NCBI GenBank assembly: GCA_030425295.1 | Contig: JAUIAT010000008.1 | Location: 26,102-90,101, forward strand | Origin: Gammaproteobacteria bacterium | GTDB taxonomy: Bacteria > Pseudomonadota > Gammaproteobacteria > JAUIAT01 | Reading direction: 5' to 3' | DNA: 64,000 nucleotides | In this document: one piece after another, positions 17,888 to 26,537 of the stretch | How the letters are laid out: every line of letters begins with the position of its first letter | Numbering within the stretch: the first letter of the stretch is position 1 | Program-made: the position numbers and the translations under genes | Notes under the pieces: model-generated | Database searches by the model: none | The model's input: only the letters and a program-made list of their open reading frames with translations | What the model was told of the DNA's origin: nothing

Positions 17888-18409
17888 TTATTTTGCTTTG
17901 GGTCTTTGTTCAGGATTTCTACCATCTACTATGTTGAGATTTGTAGCGGTTCTTTTTCTATTTGTTTCAAAAAATTTAGTTCTATTGTTAATGTATTCTT
18001 TTGCTTCTTGTATGATTTTTGCATTATTTTCTTTAAGTTCGTCTTTTAGTTCTTTATGTTTTGTAGATAGCTCGCCAATATCTTTTTTAAGTTTTTCAGC
18101 TTCAAGCAGTTTTGAGTTTCTTTTTTCAGAAAGTGAGTTAACAAGTTGTGATAGCCTATTGAATTCTTGTTGAGCCCATTGAGTCAATCCAAACATTTGA
18201 TCATTTGTAACTATAGTTTGGTTGATTTGATACCGTAAATTATCTTTGGCACTTGTGGCATTATTTATTTTTGTAGCATATTTTGTAGCTATATCATTTA
18301 GCTTTTCAAGCTTATCTTGGTTAGAAGCTATGTGATCTTTTATATTTTTAATACTTTTTTTTAAGTCATAATCTCTATTTAATAGAGATGTTGAGTTTGA
18401 GTTCATCAT
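17888..18409 (-). CDS. Coiled-coil protein of unknown function
   Basis: A 173-aa soluble protein that is almost wholly alpha-helical, with heptad patterning across residues 15-140 (IKDHIASNQDKLEKLNDIATKY; LSEKRNSKLLEAEKLKKDIGEL; HKELKDELKENNAKI). A basic tail follows (NRKRTATN, EQRPKAK). No signal peptide. GAGG 7 bp upstream supports the first ATG. Flanked on both sides by family A repeats. Small coiled-coil proteins in such settings may be effectors, but I see no specific evidence. Confidence 0.65.
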   Translation of the reverse strand: MMNSNSTSLLNRDYDLKKSIKNIKDHIASNQDKLEKLNDIATKYATKINNATSAKDNLRYQINQTIVTNDQMFGLTQWAQQEFNRLSQLVNSLSEKRNSKLLEAEKLKKDIGELSTKHKELKDELKENNAKIIQEAKEYINNRTKFFETNRKRTATNLNIVDGRNPEQRPKAK

Positions 18410-18512
18410 GATTTTGCCTCACTTTTTAGTGAGCAATTTTAGTTCAATAATGAGATCTGTGCAAGTAATTTTCAATACTATTTTAGGATGGGGTTGTAAC
18501 TGGTCCTAAGCT

Positions 18513-18689
18513 TAAAAAAAGATGGGCGTGCAGAAGCGCCCATTTTACCCTCTCGGGTCACCCTGATAAGCACGCTATGAAATCCAAAAGTCCGTTTAGG
18601 GCAGAACACCTCTAAATCCATGTCCGTAAGGTGTCGCATATCGTGGTCAAACCAGGCCAAATAAATTGTAGTGTGGAATGACTCCTTTG
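18513..18689 (-). ncRNA. Candidate small regulatory RNA with paired GGA loops (CsrA-sponge-like)
   Basis: On the minus strand a promoter is followed by a GC-richer stretch of about 177 nt ending in a textbook intrinsic terminator: ATGGGCG, an 8-nt loop, CGCCCAT, then CTTTTTTT. Inside, ACACCT/AGGTGT (18606-18634) closes a loop reading TACGGACATGGATTTAG. CCCT/AGGG (18561-18601) closes a second loop with ACGGACTTTTGGATTT. Each loop shows two GGA motifs, and a fifth lies near the 5' end (AAGGAG). Exposed GGA motifs are typical of RsmY/RsmZ/CsrB RNAs that titrate CsrA. Family identity is inference; promoter and terminator are seen directly. Confidence 0.55.
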
Positions 18690-18695
18690 AGTATA

Positions 18696-18724
18696 AAAAT
18701 AGTATATGAAATGCAAGGTTTCAA
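18696..18724 (-). promoter_or_regulatory. Promoter of the candidate small RNA
   Basis: On the minus strand TTGAAA (18724-18719), a 17-bp spacer and TATTTT (18701-18696). The predicted start is near 18689, giving an RNA of about 177 nt to the terminator. Confidence 0.5.
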
Positions 18725-18798
18725 ATTTTTTTTGTAAAAAATTTAATTTATCTGCATTCTAGATATTTTCGCCTTGCAACACCAATTGTCAACAGACC

Positions 18799-20436
18799 CT
18801 AATACGGATTCAATGATTTATCATTTGATCTTTCTGTAGGGGTGTCTCCTTCATTTGAAAAAAACAATGAATTGTTTTCTGCTATCCTTATAAATTTAAA
18901 GGGCCTTCTATCGTCTGTTTCAGCAGCATTTAAGTTATCATTTTTAGGTCGAGACCTTTTGCCATTAGATCTTGTATTAGTCTTAAGCGTAGACTTTATA
19001 AATTTATATATAAAATGGTGTTTGCCAAATCTATGTTCTGTATAGATTAGCAAACTAGATTTAGTGGCCGTTAAGTATTTTTTTATGCTCTTATCTTTAA
19101 TAAGATATTTTAAAATGTTTAGTAGGATGTGTTCATCTCTGGAATGCTTGCACGCATCAATGGTCATGAATATAGCTTTTTCTTTTAAATTTAAAGAAAG
19201 GTTGGCACCGTGGGCAATCAGGAGGTTTGCTATGTGTAAGGAGTTATAAATTAATGCTTTATCCAGTGGATAGTCTCCATCTGGAAAAGCCTGATTAATC
19301 TTTACTAGTATTTCATTTTTACTAGGATTTATTCTATTTACGATAGCAAGGACATTTTTATATTTGCCAGATATGATTGCGGTTTGGAATGCAGAGAGGC
19401 CATTTTCATTGCATTTCATATTAGGGTTGGCCCCTCGTTTCAACAGTATATCTAGTGCCTTAAAGTTTCCAGCCTTTATAGCATGGTATAAAGGACTGTT
19501 ATTAATGCCATTTGTCAAATAAGGGGAGTTGTTGTATTTGTCCAAAATGTATTGAAGTATTGTAATATTATTGCTCTCAATTGCCAGGATTATAATATCC
19601 TCTATTTCAATTGAATATTCAAAATATGGGTGATCTTTAAACTCATCTAAAATTAATTTAAATATTGCACAATCATTGGTTAAAGCGGCATGCCTTAATA
19701 GAAAATATGGGTGATGCCTAATATCAAAAGTTTCATCTGTAATTAGATGCTTTATGAGATCTAATTTTTCCGAATTTGTATTGGTATTGCTTCCCCTAAA
19801 AACATTAATTGGGTCAAATTGCTTTAGCAAGCTATCTATATCTTTGTCCACATCATGTGGGTCGTTATATGGGTAAAAAGGATCAGAGAATATAGTGTTA
19901 AATTTTAAAATAAAGTCTAATATAGGGTTGTTTGGCGTGCTCTCTTTTACTTTAAGGAGTGCTTTTCTTATAAGATCGGAGGCATAGGACACAACATCTT
20001 CTCTGTTAACGGGATCATCGTCATCTCTATTATAAACAGTTAAGCTTAATAGCCCTTTGGGCTCAGCTATGATACTCCCTTTTTCATCATAGTAACGAAC
20101 GTTTAGTACCCCATCTATATAAATATCTCGTGTATAATGGGCCCCTGTGGTTCGGTTTTGTGGGAATTGATGTATGTGGAGCAACTCTGTAAGACTATTA
20201 AATTCTTCGAGAATTTTTTCTTTTTTAAAGTGTGCCTCTATTTCGCGTGTGCATATGTTTTTCAGTATGTAAAATAGGGCTCTATAGACTAATTCTGGAG
20301 ATCGTGGAGGCGAGTCATCCAGCTGGTCTAATTCTAGAAAATTAGTGTTTTCAGGCACAGTGTGATCGAACTGGATTTCATCTAAAAGGTCATTGATATA
20401 CTTTTCGATTACTTTTTTTTGAGTTGCATTTAACAT
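18799..20436 (-). CDS. Ankyrin-repeat protein
   Basis: A 545-aa soluble protein. The N-terminal 200 residues are charged and unrecognised. Ankyrin-type repeats run from about residue 240 to 430 (FLLRHAALTNDCAIFKLILDEF; SPLYHAIKAGNFKALDILLKRGANPN; LSAFQTAIISGKYKNVLAIV; LDKALIYNSLHIANLLIAHGANL). The C-terminal tail is basic then polar (NTRSNGKRSRPKND). The frame extends to a TTG at 20457, but ATG 20436 has AAGG 9 bp upstream. The stop TAG is formed by a family A element end. Likely host-interaction protein by analogy with Legionella and Coxiella Ank proteins; not proven. Confidence 0.8.
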   Translation of the reverse strand: MLNATQKKVIEKYINDLLDEIQFDHTVPENTNFLELDQLDDSPPRSPELVYRALFYILKNICTREIEAHFKKEKILEEFNSLTELLHIHQFPQNRTTGAHYTRDIYIDGVLNVRYYDEKGSIIAEPKGLLSLTVYNRDDDDPVNREDVVSYASDLIRKALLKVKESTPNNPILDFILKFNTIFSDPFYPYNDPHDVDKDIDSLLKQFDPINVFRGSNTNTNSEKLDLIKHLITDETFDIRHHPYFLLRHAALTNDCAIFKLILDEFKDHPYFEYSIEIEDIIILAIESNNITILQYILDKYNNSPYLTNGINNSPLYHAIKAGNFKALDILLKRGANPNMKCNENGLSAFQTAIISGKYKNVLAIVNRINPSKNEILVKINQAFPDGDYPLDKALIYNSLHIANLLIAHGANLSLNLKEKAIFMTIDACKHSRDEHILLNILKYLIKDKSIKKYLTATKSSLLIYTEHRFGKHHFIYKFIKSTLKTNTRSNGKRSRPKNDNLNAAETDDRRPFKFIRIAENNSLFFSNEGDTPTERSNDKSLNPY

Positions 20437-20528
20437 ATTTGATTGCCTTAACCTCAAGATTTTTAGAGGATTGTACCAGTAAATTCATTATTATCAAGTA
20501 GATATGTTCTGAATGATTATTATGAAAT

Positions 20529-21416
20529 TTAGTACTCACCATACATATGAACTTCGTGTTTTAATTGAATTCCTTTTTCTTGGTTGACTCGATTTCTGAC
20601 TGTTTCGATTAGCTGTTCAATGTCGGATGCCGTAGCTGATCCATCATTAATTATAAAATTAGCATGCTTTTCAGAAACGTATGCGCCCCCTATTCTAAAT
20701 GATTTTAGTCCTGTTTCTTCTATGAGTTTGGCTGCAAAATTATTTGGTGGATTACGGAAAACTGAGCCACAATTCAGTTGACCTATAGGTTGACTATCCG
20801 ATCTCTTTTTTAGAATACTTTTGATTGCCTGTCGTTGTCTTTCTGAGTTGCCTTGGGGAAATTTGAAATAACCAGCAACGAACCATTCGTCTGGCTTGCC
20901 ATTAACTTCTCTGTAGTTGACTTCAAATTCATCAGGAGTTCTATGGTGGATATTTCCCTGGCGGTCAATAGTCTCAATGCCTACGACATAACGCCAAGTC
21001 TCGCCGCCAAATGCTCCGGCATTCATAGCTAGAGCTCCCCCAACTGTGCCAGGGATGCCGGAGAAAAACTCAGACTCAGCTAGTCCAAGGTTGGCACAAA
21101 ACTTGGCAAATTTAGCTGAAGTTAGTCCTGCTTCAGCTCTTATGGTGTTGTGATCAACTTGTTTTACTTGATCTAAATGTTTTTGGGTTGCGATTACCAA
21201 TCCTCTAAAACCAGCGTCACGAAACAAAATATTGCTGCCTAGGCCAAGCCATAAAATTGGTGTTTTAACGTGACACTCTCGTAGGGTCTCACTGAGCTCT
21301 TCAATTGATTTTGGTTGATAGAATAGGTCAGCAGTGCCGCCAACTCTCCAAGTGTTGTAGCGTTTGAGTTCATGTTTTTTAAATAAATTATCGCGACACT
21401 CTATAATTGCGTCCAT
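20529..21416 (-). CDS. murB: UDP-N-acetylenolpyruvoylglucosamine reductase MurB
   Basis: Second committed step of peptidoglycan precursor synthesis: FAD- and NADPH-dependent reduction of enolpyruvyl-UDP-GlcNAc to UDP-MurNAc. FAD-binding segments NTWRVGG and LWLGLGSNILFRDAGFRG, the FFSGIPGTVGGALAMNAGAFGGE loop and the catalytic NCGSVFRNP...AAKLIEE block are intact. 295 aa, the short type without the E. coli insertion. GAGGA 7 bp before ATG 21416 sets the start; the frame also has a GTG just upstream. Last gene of the murD-ftsW-murG-murC-murB run. Confidence 0.96.
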   Translation of the reverse strand: MDAIIECRDNLFKKHELKRYNTWRVGGTADLFYQPKSIEELSETLRECHVKTPILWLGLGSNILFRDAGFRGLVIATQKHLDQVKQVDHNTIRAEAGLTSAKFAKFCANLGLAESEFFSGIPGTVGGALAMNAGAFGGETWRYVVGIETIDRQGNIHHRTPDEFEVNYREVNGKPDEWFVAGYFKFPQGNSERQRQAIKSILKKRSDSQPIGQLNCGSVFRNPPNNFAAKLIEETGLKSFRIGGAYVSEKHANFIINDGSATASDIEQLIETVRNRVNQEKGIQLKHEVHMYGEY

Positions 21417-21426
21417 CACTTTGTCC

Positions 21427-22830
21427 TCAGGCTTTCTCTGTTTCTATGTTGTGATTTTTTATCATCTTGTGTGCCATTTGGCTGATGCTTCCTGCACCCA
21501 TCATCATAATGATGTCCTGGTCTTGAGTTAAGTCTTTTAGGCAATCTGCTATATCTTCATTTTTTGCAACAAACCTGACGCTGGGCTTTATTTGCTGAAT
21601 GCATTCAGCAAGGCGCTTACTAGTTATATTTTCAATTGGCTTTTCGCCAGCAGGATAAATATCTAAGATAACTACTTCATCAGCTTTATCAAAGCAATTC
21701 ACAAAATCATCCCATAGTTCCTTTGTGCGGGTGTAGCGATGGGGCTGAAAAACGGCAATTAATCGTTGCTCTGGCCAGCAAGCTTTACTGCCCTCTAAGG
21801 CAGCAGTAACTTCTGCTGGATGGTGGGCATAATCATCAATTATCAAGGCTGAGCCATTATCTTTGGTTCTGATCTTGCCAAGCTGTTGAAAACGGCGACT
21901 TGTGCCAGAAAACTTAAGGAGAGACTGGTTTAGCGCATCAAAGTCTATGTTGTAGTTATAAGCTACTGCGCATGCCGCGAGAGCATTTAATACATTGTGT
22001 TTTCCAGGCATATTAACTGTCATTTTGAATTTTTTATTGTCTGGGGTTTTAAGTGTAAAATGACATTGGCGGCCAACTTGCTTGATGTCAACAGCTTGAA
22101 TATCAGCATCTTCGCTTAAACCATAAGTTAATATTTGTCGGTCAATTTGAGGCAGAAGCGCTCTGCATACTGGGTCATCAATACAGATTATAACTAAACC
22201 ATTTTTAGGGGTTTGATGCATAAACTGCACAAATGCCAATTTTAGTTCAGCATCTTTATTGGCGTAAGTTTGCATGTGGTCATGATCAATATTAGTAACA
22301 ATAGCAACTTCTGGATAAAAGTTTAAAAAAGAGGCATCACTCTCATCAGCTTCAATTACAAAAAATTCGCCCTCATCGAAGTGCGCATACGATCCTAAGT
22401 CAAAAACGCATGCGCCAATAACGAAACTAGGCTTAAGTTTAGCGTGAGCGCAAAGATTGGCGATCATGCTGCTAGTTGTGGTTTTTCCATGGGTTCCTGT
22501 TATAGCTATGCTTTTTTCTTTGGGTATTAACTTAGCAAGATATTCTGCTCTATGGAGCATGGGAATGCCAGATTTCTTTGCTGCGAGCATTTCAGGGTTA
22601 TTTTTTGGTATTGCTGTAGAGTAAACAACCATTTGAGAATTGGCTACATTAGATGGGTTGTGGCCAATAAAGGTTTTTATGCCTAGTTTTTGTAGAGCGA
22701 CAGATCTTGGGTTTTCATTTATGTCAGATCCTGAGACATCATAGCCTTGTTTTTTTGTATATTCTGCAAGACCACTCATGCCGCAGCCACCAATTCCAAT
22801 GAAATGGATAAAACCTTTGTCCTTATGCAT
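21427..22830 (-). CDS. murC: UDP-N-acetylmuramate--L-alanine ligase MurC
   Basis: Adds L-alanine to UDP-MurNAc using ATP in the cytoplasm. The N-terminal nucleotide motif FIGIGGCGMSGLAEY, the ATP loop TGTHGKTTTSS, the central IEADESDASF and the C-terminal DDYAHHPAEVTAAL are present. 467 aa. The frame extends 51 bp into murG, but ATG 22830 has GAGGG 6 bp upstream and directly starts the conserved region, 10 bp after the murG stop. The murB Shine-Dalgarno lies at its 3' end. Confidence 0.96.
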   Translation of the reverse strand: MHKDKGFIHFIGIGGCGMSGLAEYTKKQGYDVSGSDINENPRSVALQKLGIKTFIGHNPSNVANSQMVVYSTAIPKNNPEMLAAKKSGIPMLHRAEYLAKLIPKEKSIAITGTHGKTTTSSMIANLCAHAKLKPSFVIGACVFDLGSYAHFDEGEFFVIEADESDASFLNFYPEVAIVTNIDHDHMQTYANKDAELKLAFVQFMHQTPKNGLVIICIDDPVCRALLPQIDRQILTYGLSEDADIQAVDIKQVGRQCHFTLKTPDNKKFKMTVNMPGKHNVLNALAACAVAYNYNIDFDALNQSLLKFSGTSRRFQQLGKIRTKDNGSALIIDDYAHHPAEVTAALEGSKACWPEQRLIAVFQPHRYTRTKELWDDFVNCFDKADEVVILDIYPAGEKPIENITSKRLAECIQQIKPSVRFVAKNEDIADCLKDLTQDQDIIMMMGAGSISQMAHKMIKNHNIETEKA

Positions 22831-22840
22831 TAAAAACCCT

Positions 22841-23905
22841 CTAATGAGCGACGCAAATGGCGCAGACAGCTTTTGTTGCATTTGGTCTAGAGACCTTATG
22901 GGCGCTTGTCGCCATTTTAATTAAATCATTTCGGTTATTATGCATTTTTTGCAGTTGTTCTGCTAGTAAATCAGGAGTTAAATCATTTTGATTTAATAGT
23001 ATTGTGGCATTATTTTTTGCAAGAAATTGAGCGTTTGCTTTTTGGTGATCATCTGCAGCATATGGGTAAGGAATAAGCATGCTAGCGACACCAGTTGCTG
23101 CAATTTCACTAACTGTTAGTGCTCCGGCACGAGCAATTACTAAGTCAGCGTTAAAATAAGCATCACACATATCATTTATGAAAGGGGCAATTTCAGCTTT
23201 AACATTAAATTTTCTATATGCTTTTTTTGTTTCTTCAAGCATTTTTTCCCCTGCAATGTGAAATACTTCAGGTCTAATATCCTCTGGCAATTTTGATAGT
23301 GCTTCAGGTAAGTTTTGATTTAAGAATAGTGCCCCTTGACTGCCTCCCATTGCAAGAATTTTTAATTTGCCGGTACGAGTATTTAATCTAGTTTCTGGAG
23401 TTTCAGTTACTACTAGCTCTGGTCTAATTGGATTTCCTGTGGTTGTTATTTTATTACTAGGTTTAAATGAACCAGGAAAACTTTCCATAATTTTTTTTGC
23501 AAAAGGCTTAAGCACTCGATTGGTTAGCCCAGGAATTGCATTTTGTTCGTGAAGATATAAAGGCTTTCTCATCATCCACGCTGCAATTCCAACAGGTCCT
23601 GTTACATATCCGCCCATAGTTAAAACTGCATCAGGATTAAGTTTTTTTAGTAGTTTTCTGCTTTGAAATAAGGCTTTTGTGCCTTTGATGGCTGTTTGTA
23701 TCAGCCCTTTAATCCCTGAGCCTCTTAATCCCTTGATATTAAGGCTATAAAATGGGATTTTGCTTGCAGGAATTAATTTAGCTTCTAGTCCGTGAGGTGT
23801 GCCAATCCAAGCTACTTCGTGACCTTGTTTGATAAGTTCGTTAGCGACTGTCATGGCGGGCATTACGTGCCCCCCAGTTCCACCTGCTGCTATTACGATC
23901 TTCAT
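22841..23905 (-). CDS. murG: Undecaprenyl-PP-MurNAc-pentapeptide GlcNAc transferase MurG
   Basis: A membrane-associated GT28 glycosyltransferase that converts lipid I to lipid II. The N-terminal GGTGGHVMPAMTVA loop, MGGYVTGP, LHEQNAIPGLTNR and the C-terminal UDP-GlcNAc-binding segments (MGGSQGALFLN; RAGALTVSEIAATG; PYPYAADDHQKANA) are intact. 354 aa, normal length. ATG overlaps the ftsW stop as TAATG, so the two are translationally coupled. Confidence 0.97.
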   Translation of the reverse strand: MKIVIAAGGTGGHVMPAMTVANELIKQGHEVAWIGTPHGLEAKLIPASKIPFYSLNIKGLRGSGIKGLIQTAIKGTKALFQSRKLLKKLNPDAVLTMGGYVTGPVGIAAWMMRKPLYLHEQNAIPGLTNRVLKPFAKKIMESFPGSFKPSNKITTTGNPIRPELVVTETPETRLNTRTGKLKILAMGGSQGALFLNQNLPEALSKLPEDIRPEVFHIAGEKMLEETKKAYRKFNVKAEIAPFINDMCDAYFNADLVIARAGALTVSEIAATGVASMLIPYPYAADDHQKANAQFLAKNNATILLNQNDLTPDLLAEQLQKMHNNRNDLIKMATSAHKVSRPNATKAVCAICVAH

Positions 23906-25095
23906 TATTTAAACACTCCAACTTTGGTTCGGCCGTCTTTGCGCTTTGCTTCAGAGATTTCATGGCTGATTCTAACCACGATTGCAATGGCAATGATATT
24001 TATTAAAAGGCTAGTCCCACCATAGCTTAGCAGAGGGAGAGTTAAGCCTTTAGTTGGTAATAACCCACAAGTTACACCTACATTTACGAGTGCTTGTAGA
24101 CCAATCCAAATACCAACGCCAGTGGAGAAGTATCCTTGAAATAACAACTCTTTATCGAGTGCGAGTTGCCCAACTTTTAGTATGCGTAAAGTTAAAAAGA
24201 AATATAGACCTAGTATGCAAATGGTGCCTATTAATCCTAACTCTTCTGCAGTAATAGCAAATACAAAGTCTGTGTGAGCTTCGGGTAGGTAATAAAGTTT
24301 TTGTACGGAATTTCCTAGTCCTTGGCCAAATATTCCACCGCGACCAAAGGCAATTAAAGATTGTGTTAGCTGGTAGCCGCTACCAAATTGCTCGACCCAG
24401 GGGTGTAAAAATGCAGTTAATCTTGCCATTCTATATGGTGCCATAATTGCTATTAAGGCCATTCCAGAGGTTAGAGCGCTCGAAATTCCTATGAAGTAAA
24501 GCCAGTGGCTGCCAGCTACAAACATCATACCGAGAACCGTGACAAATAATACTGCAAGCGCACCAAAGTTAGGTTCTTTTAAAAGCAATATACCAATGAT
24601 TCCAAGTAATAAAAAAGGGCGCATAAAGGCCCATATTTGGCCTTTTGTGTTGTTAAATTCTTTTTGGTGGCGGCTGAGAAAGCTTGCTAAGAAAATTATA
24701 AAGCAAAGTTTTACGGCTTCAGAAACTTGGAAAGAAAATGGGCCTAGTCTAATCCAGCGCAGGCTTCCATTAACTTCGTGTCCAATGCCAGGAACTAGAA
24801 CTAAAATCGGCAAAACAATTGCTAATGCGAGTACTATATTTCGAATTGAGTACCAAAATTCAGAGTTAATTCTTGAAATAACCCCGCCGGCTATGATCGC
24901 TACAATTAAATAGATTGCTTGTCGCAATGAAAAGTGAAAAGGATATTTGAAAAGTTGTTCGGAGATAACAATTGAAGCCGACGTAACCATTATGATACCA
25001 ATTGCCAGTAGGGCAAGGGTAGTCAGCAGTAAAGGCATGTCGTAAAAATATTGTAAATTTTTGCCTGAGCGTTGTTTTGGCACTTCCGTGTTCAC
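23905..25095 (-). CDS. ftsW: Septal lipid II polymerase FtsW (SEDS family)
   Basis: Polytopic inner-membrane protein that polymerises lipid II at the division septum with FtsI. About ten membrane segments; SEDS signatures NGSLRWIRLGPFSFQVSEAVK, the large loop with GRGGIFGQGLGNSVQKLYYLPEAHTDFVFA split by hydrophobic segments, and the C-terminal GLTLPLLSYGGTSLL are clear. 396 aa. GTG start overlaps the murD stop (TAGTG), so it is coupled to murD upstream and to murG downstream. Confidence 0.96.
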   Translation of the reverse strand: MNTEVPKQRSGKNLQYFYDMPLLLTTLALLAIGIIMVTSASIVISEQLFKYPFHFSLRQAIYLIVAIIAGGVISRINSEFWYSIRNIVLALAIVLPILVLVPGIGHEVNGSLRWIRLGPFSFQVSEAVKLCFIIFLASFLSRHQKEFNNTKGQIWAFMRPFLLLGIIGILLLKEPNFGALAVLFVTVLGMMFVAGSHWLYFIGISSALTSGMALIAIMAPYRMARLTAFLHPWVEQFGSGYQLTQSLIAFGRGGIFGQGLGNSVQKLYYLPEAHTDFVFAITAEELGLIGTICILGLYFFLTLRILKVGQLALDKELLFQGYFSTGVGIWIGLQALVNVGVTCGLLPTKGLTLPLLSYGGTSLLINIIAIAIVVRISHEISEAKRKDGRTKVGVFK

Positions 25096-26420
25096 TATAG
25101 ATTTTTAACTAATTCTTCAAATATTGTACCGCGCGATGCAAAATTCTCAAACATATCAAAGCTTGCACAAGCTGGAGAAAATAAAACTTTATCTCCTGGT
25201 TTTGTTAATTTGGCGGCCATGCCAACCGCCTCTTCAAGGTCTTTTACTTTATAAGTATTGCTGTAGTTTTTTACATCATTGAATATTTTGTCTGTATCTT
25301 GGCCAAATATGAGACAGTTTGAAACTTGTGGACTTAAATTTTTAGCAAGCTCTAAAAAGTTATCTTCCTTGGCAATTCCGCCAAGAATTAAAATTATATG
25401 CTCTTTAGTATTTTCAGATTTTAGGCCATTAATTGCAGCAATGGTTGCTCCAGAATTTGTAGCCTTTGAGTCATTATACCACTTGGCACCCTTGAGCTCT
25501 TTCACAAATTGGCAGCGGTGAGGCAGCCCTTTGAACTCGCTAACAGCTTTTTGCATTGCTTCTGCAGATATTCCTGCAGCATGTGCTAAAGCGCAGCAAG
25601 CTAAAATATTGCTCCATGAGTGCTTGCCCGGTAATTTGCAGATTGAAGTAGGAAATAGTAAATTTTTTCCAAATGCAAACTGAGGGGTGCCGTTGTGATA
25701 TCTGATGCCAAATTCATTATTTTCTGGTTCAGACATTCTATAGCCAAATGAACCTTTATTTTGTAATCCATTGGCAAAATCTAAGTTATAAATTTGATGT
25801 GTGCAATTTTTGTAAATGCGCCATTTGAGTTGACGGTACTTGCTCATTGTTACATGACGATCAAGGTGGTCGGGAGTAACATTTAAAACTACAGCAGATT
25901 TTGTTTTTAGTGAATCTGTTGTCTCTAGTTGATAACTAGAAATTTCTAAAATATAAAAATCTTTGGGTTTTTCCATAAGCAGGGTAAGTGCTGCAGGACC
26001 TAAATTTCCACCAACTCCAACAGAACAGCCGGCAGCCTCAAACATTTTGGCAGTTAAAGTGGTGACGGTACTTTTACCATTTGAGCCAGTTACGGCAATG
26101 ATAGGAGCTTTGACATTTTGGCTAAAGATTTCAATGTCGCTTACAACTGGAATCTGAGATTGCTTTAAAGCATGAAATATAGGGAGGTTTGGGTTAATTC
26201 CGGGGCTAATAAGTATTCTGCGGGCTGATTTAAGTAGTCCTAGATTAAATTCACCAGAATAAATAGGAAGGCTTGGGAACTTAGATTTTAGTTCTTCAAT
26301 TTGTGGAGGGTTTTCTCTTGAGTCAGCAATTGCAACTCTTTCACCAAGAGATTGAAGAAATGGTATGGCTGATCGGCCAGTCTCTCCTGCCCCTAGAATT
26401 AAAGTGTCATATTTAGACAT
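25095..26420 (-). CDS. murD: UDP-N-acetylmuramoylalanine--D-glutamate ligase MurD
   Basis: Adds D-glutamate to UDP-MurNAc-L-Ala. N-terminal Rossmann-like start LILGAGETGRSAIPFL, ATP loop VTGSNGKSTVTTL, LEISSYQLETT, LNVTPDHLDRH and the C-terminal WYNDSKATNSGATIAAI and LFSPACASFDMFENFASRG motifs are all present. 441 aa. It heads this piece of the dcw cluster; mraY and murF, usually upstream, are absent. A perfect 12-bp hairpin begins 4 bp upstream of the ATG and buries the only nearby GAG that could act as Shine-Dalgarno. Confidence 0.96.
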   Translation of the reverse strand: MSKYDTLILGAGETGRSAIPFLQSLGERVAIADSRENPPQIEELKSKFPSLPIYSGEFNLGLLKSARRILISPGINPNLPIFHALKQSQIPVVSDIEIFSQNVKAPIIAVTGSNGKSTVTTLTAKMFEAAGCSVGVGGNLGPAALTLLMEKPKDFYILEISSYQLETTDSLKTKSAVVLNVTPDHLDRHVTMSKYRQLKWRIYKNCTHQIYNLDFANGLQNKGSFGYRMSEPENNEFGIRYHNGTPQFAFGKNLLFPTSICKLPGKHSWSNILACCALAHAAGISAEAMQKAVSEFKGLPHRCQFVKELKGAKWYNDSKATNSGATIAAINGLKSENTKEHIILILGGIAKEDNFLELAKNLSPQVSNCLIFGQDTDKIFNDVKNYSNTYKVKDLEEAVGMAAKLTKPGDKVLFSPACASFDMFENFASRGTIFEELVKNL

Positions 26421-26423
26421 TGT

Positions 26424-26455
26424 CTCAGCTCAAATTAATGGGTATTTGAGCTGAG
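26424..26455 (-). promoter_or_regulatory. Hairpin in the murD leader
   Basis: CTCAGCTCAAAT and ATTTGAGCTGAG form a perfect 12-bp stem with an 8-nt loop, ending 4 bp before the murD ATG. The TGAG nearest the start lies inside the stem, so it may limit ribosome access. No T-run follows, so a simple intrinsic terminator is less likely. Confidence 0.45.
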
Positions 26456-26520
26456 TATATCAGACTTATATAAGGGTTATCACTAGGCACCGTCCCCTAT
26501 AGTTTTATCATACGAAAAAG

Positions 26521-26536
26521 TAGGGTCTGTCTAATA
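26521..26536. repeat. Solitary family A end
   Basis: TAGGGTCTGTCTAATA matches the left end of family A. The expected partner end is not evident, so this is a remnant lying between murD and the downstream end of the next gene. Confidence 0.4.
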
Positions 26537-26537
26537 G

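Larger units (their letters stand above)
18484..18801. mobile_element. Probable family A element enclosing the candidate structured RNA
   Basis: The right end CCAATTGTCAACAGACCCTA (18782-18801) is a clear family A end. The left end TAGGATGGGGTTGTAACTGG (from 18484) is a diverged match. The last TA forms the TAG stop of the ankyrin gene at 18799. Removing the element and joining the flanks would give TAA in that frame. The segment also holds an apparent RNA gene with its own promoter and terminator. Nothing else protein-coding is visible in the 18410-18798 gap. Confidence 0.5.

Noticed and set aside
18478..18660. 60-codon open frame on the minus strand
   Set aside because: It lies within the candidate structured RNA, starts at TTG and runs through the terminator hairpin; the RNA explanation fits better.
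18513..18689. tmRNA, RNase P RNA, 4.5S RNA or 6S RNA
   Set aside because: None of the conserved core sequences of these RNAs that I know is visible; the GGA-loop pattern fits a Csr-type RNA better.
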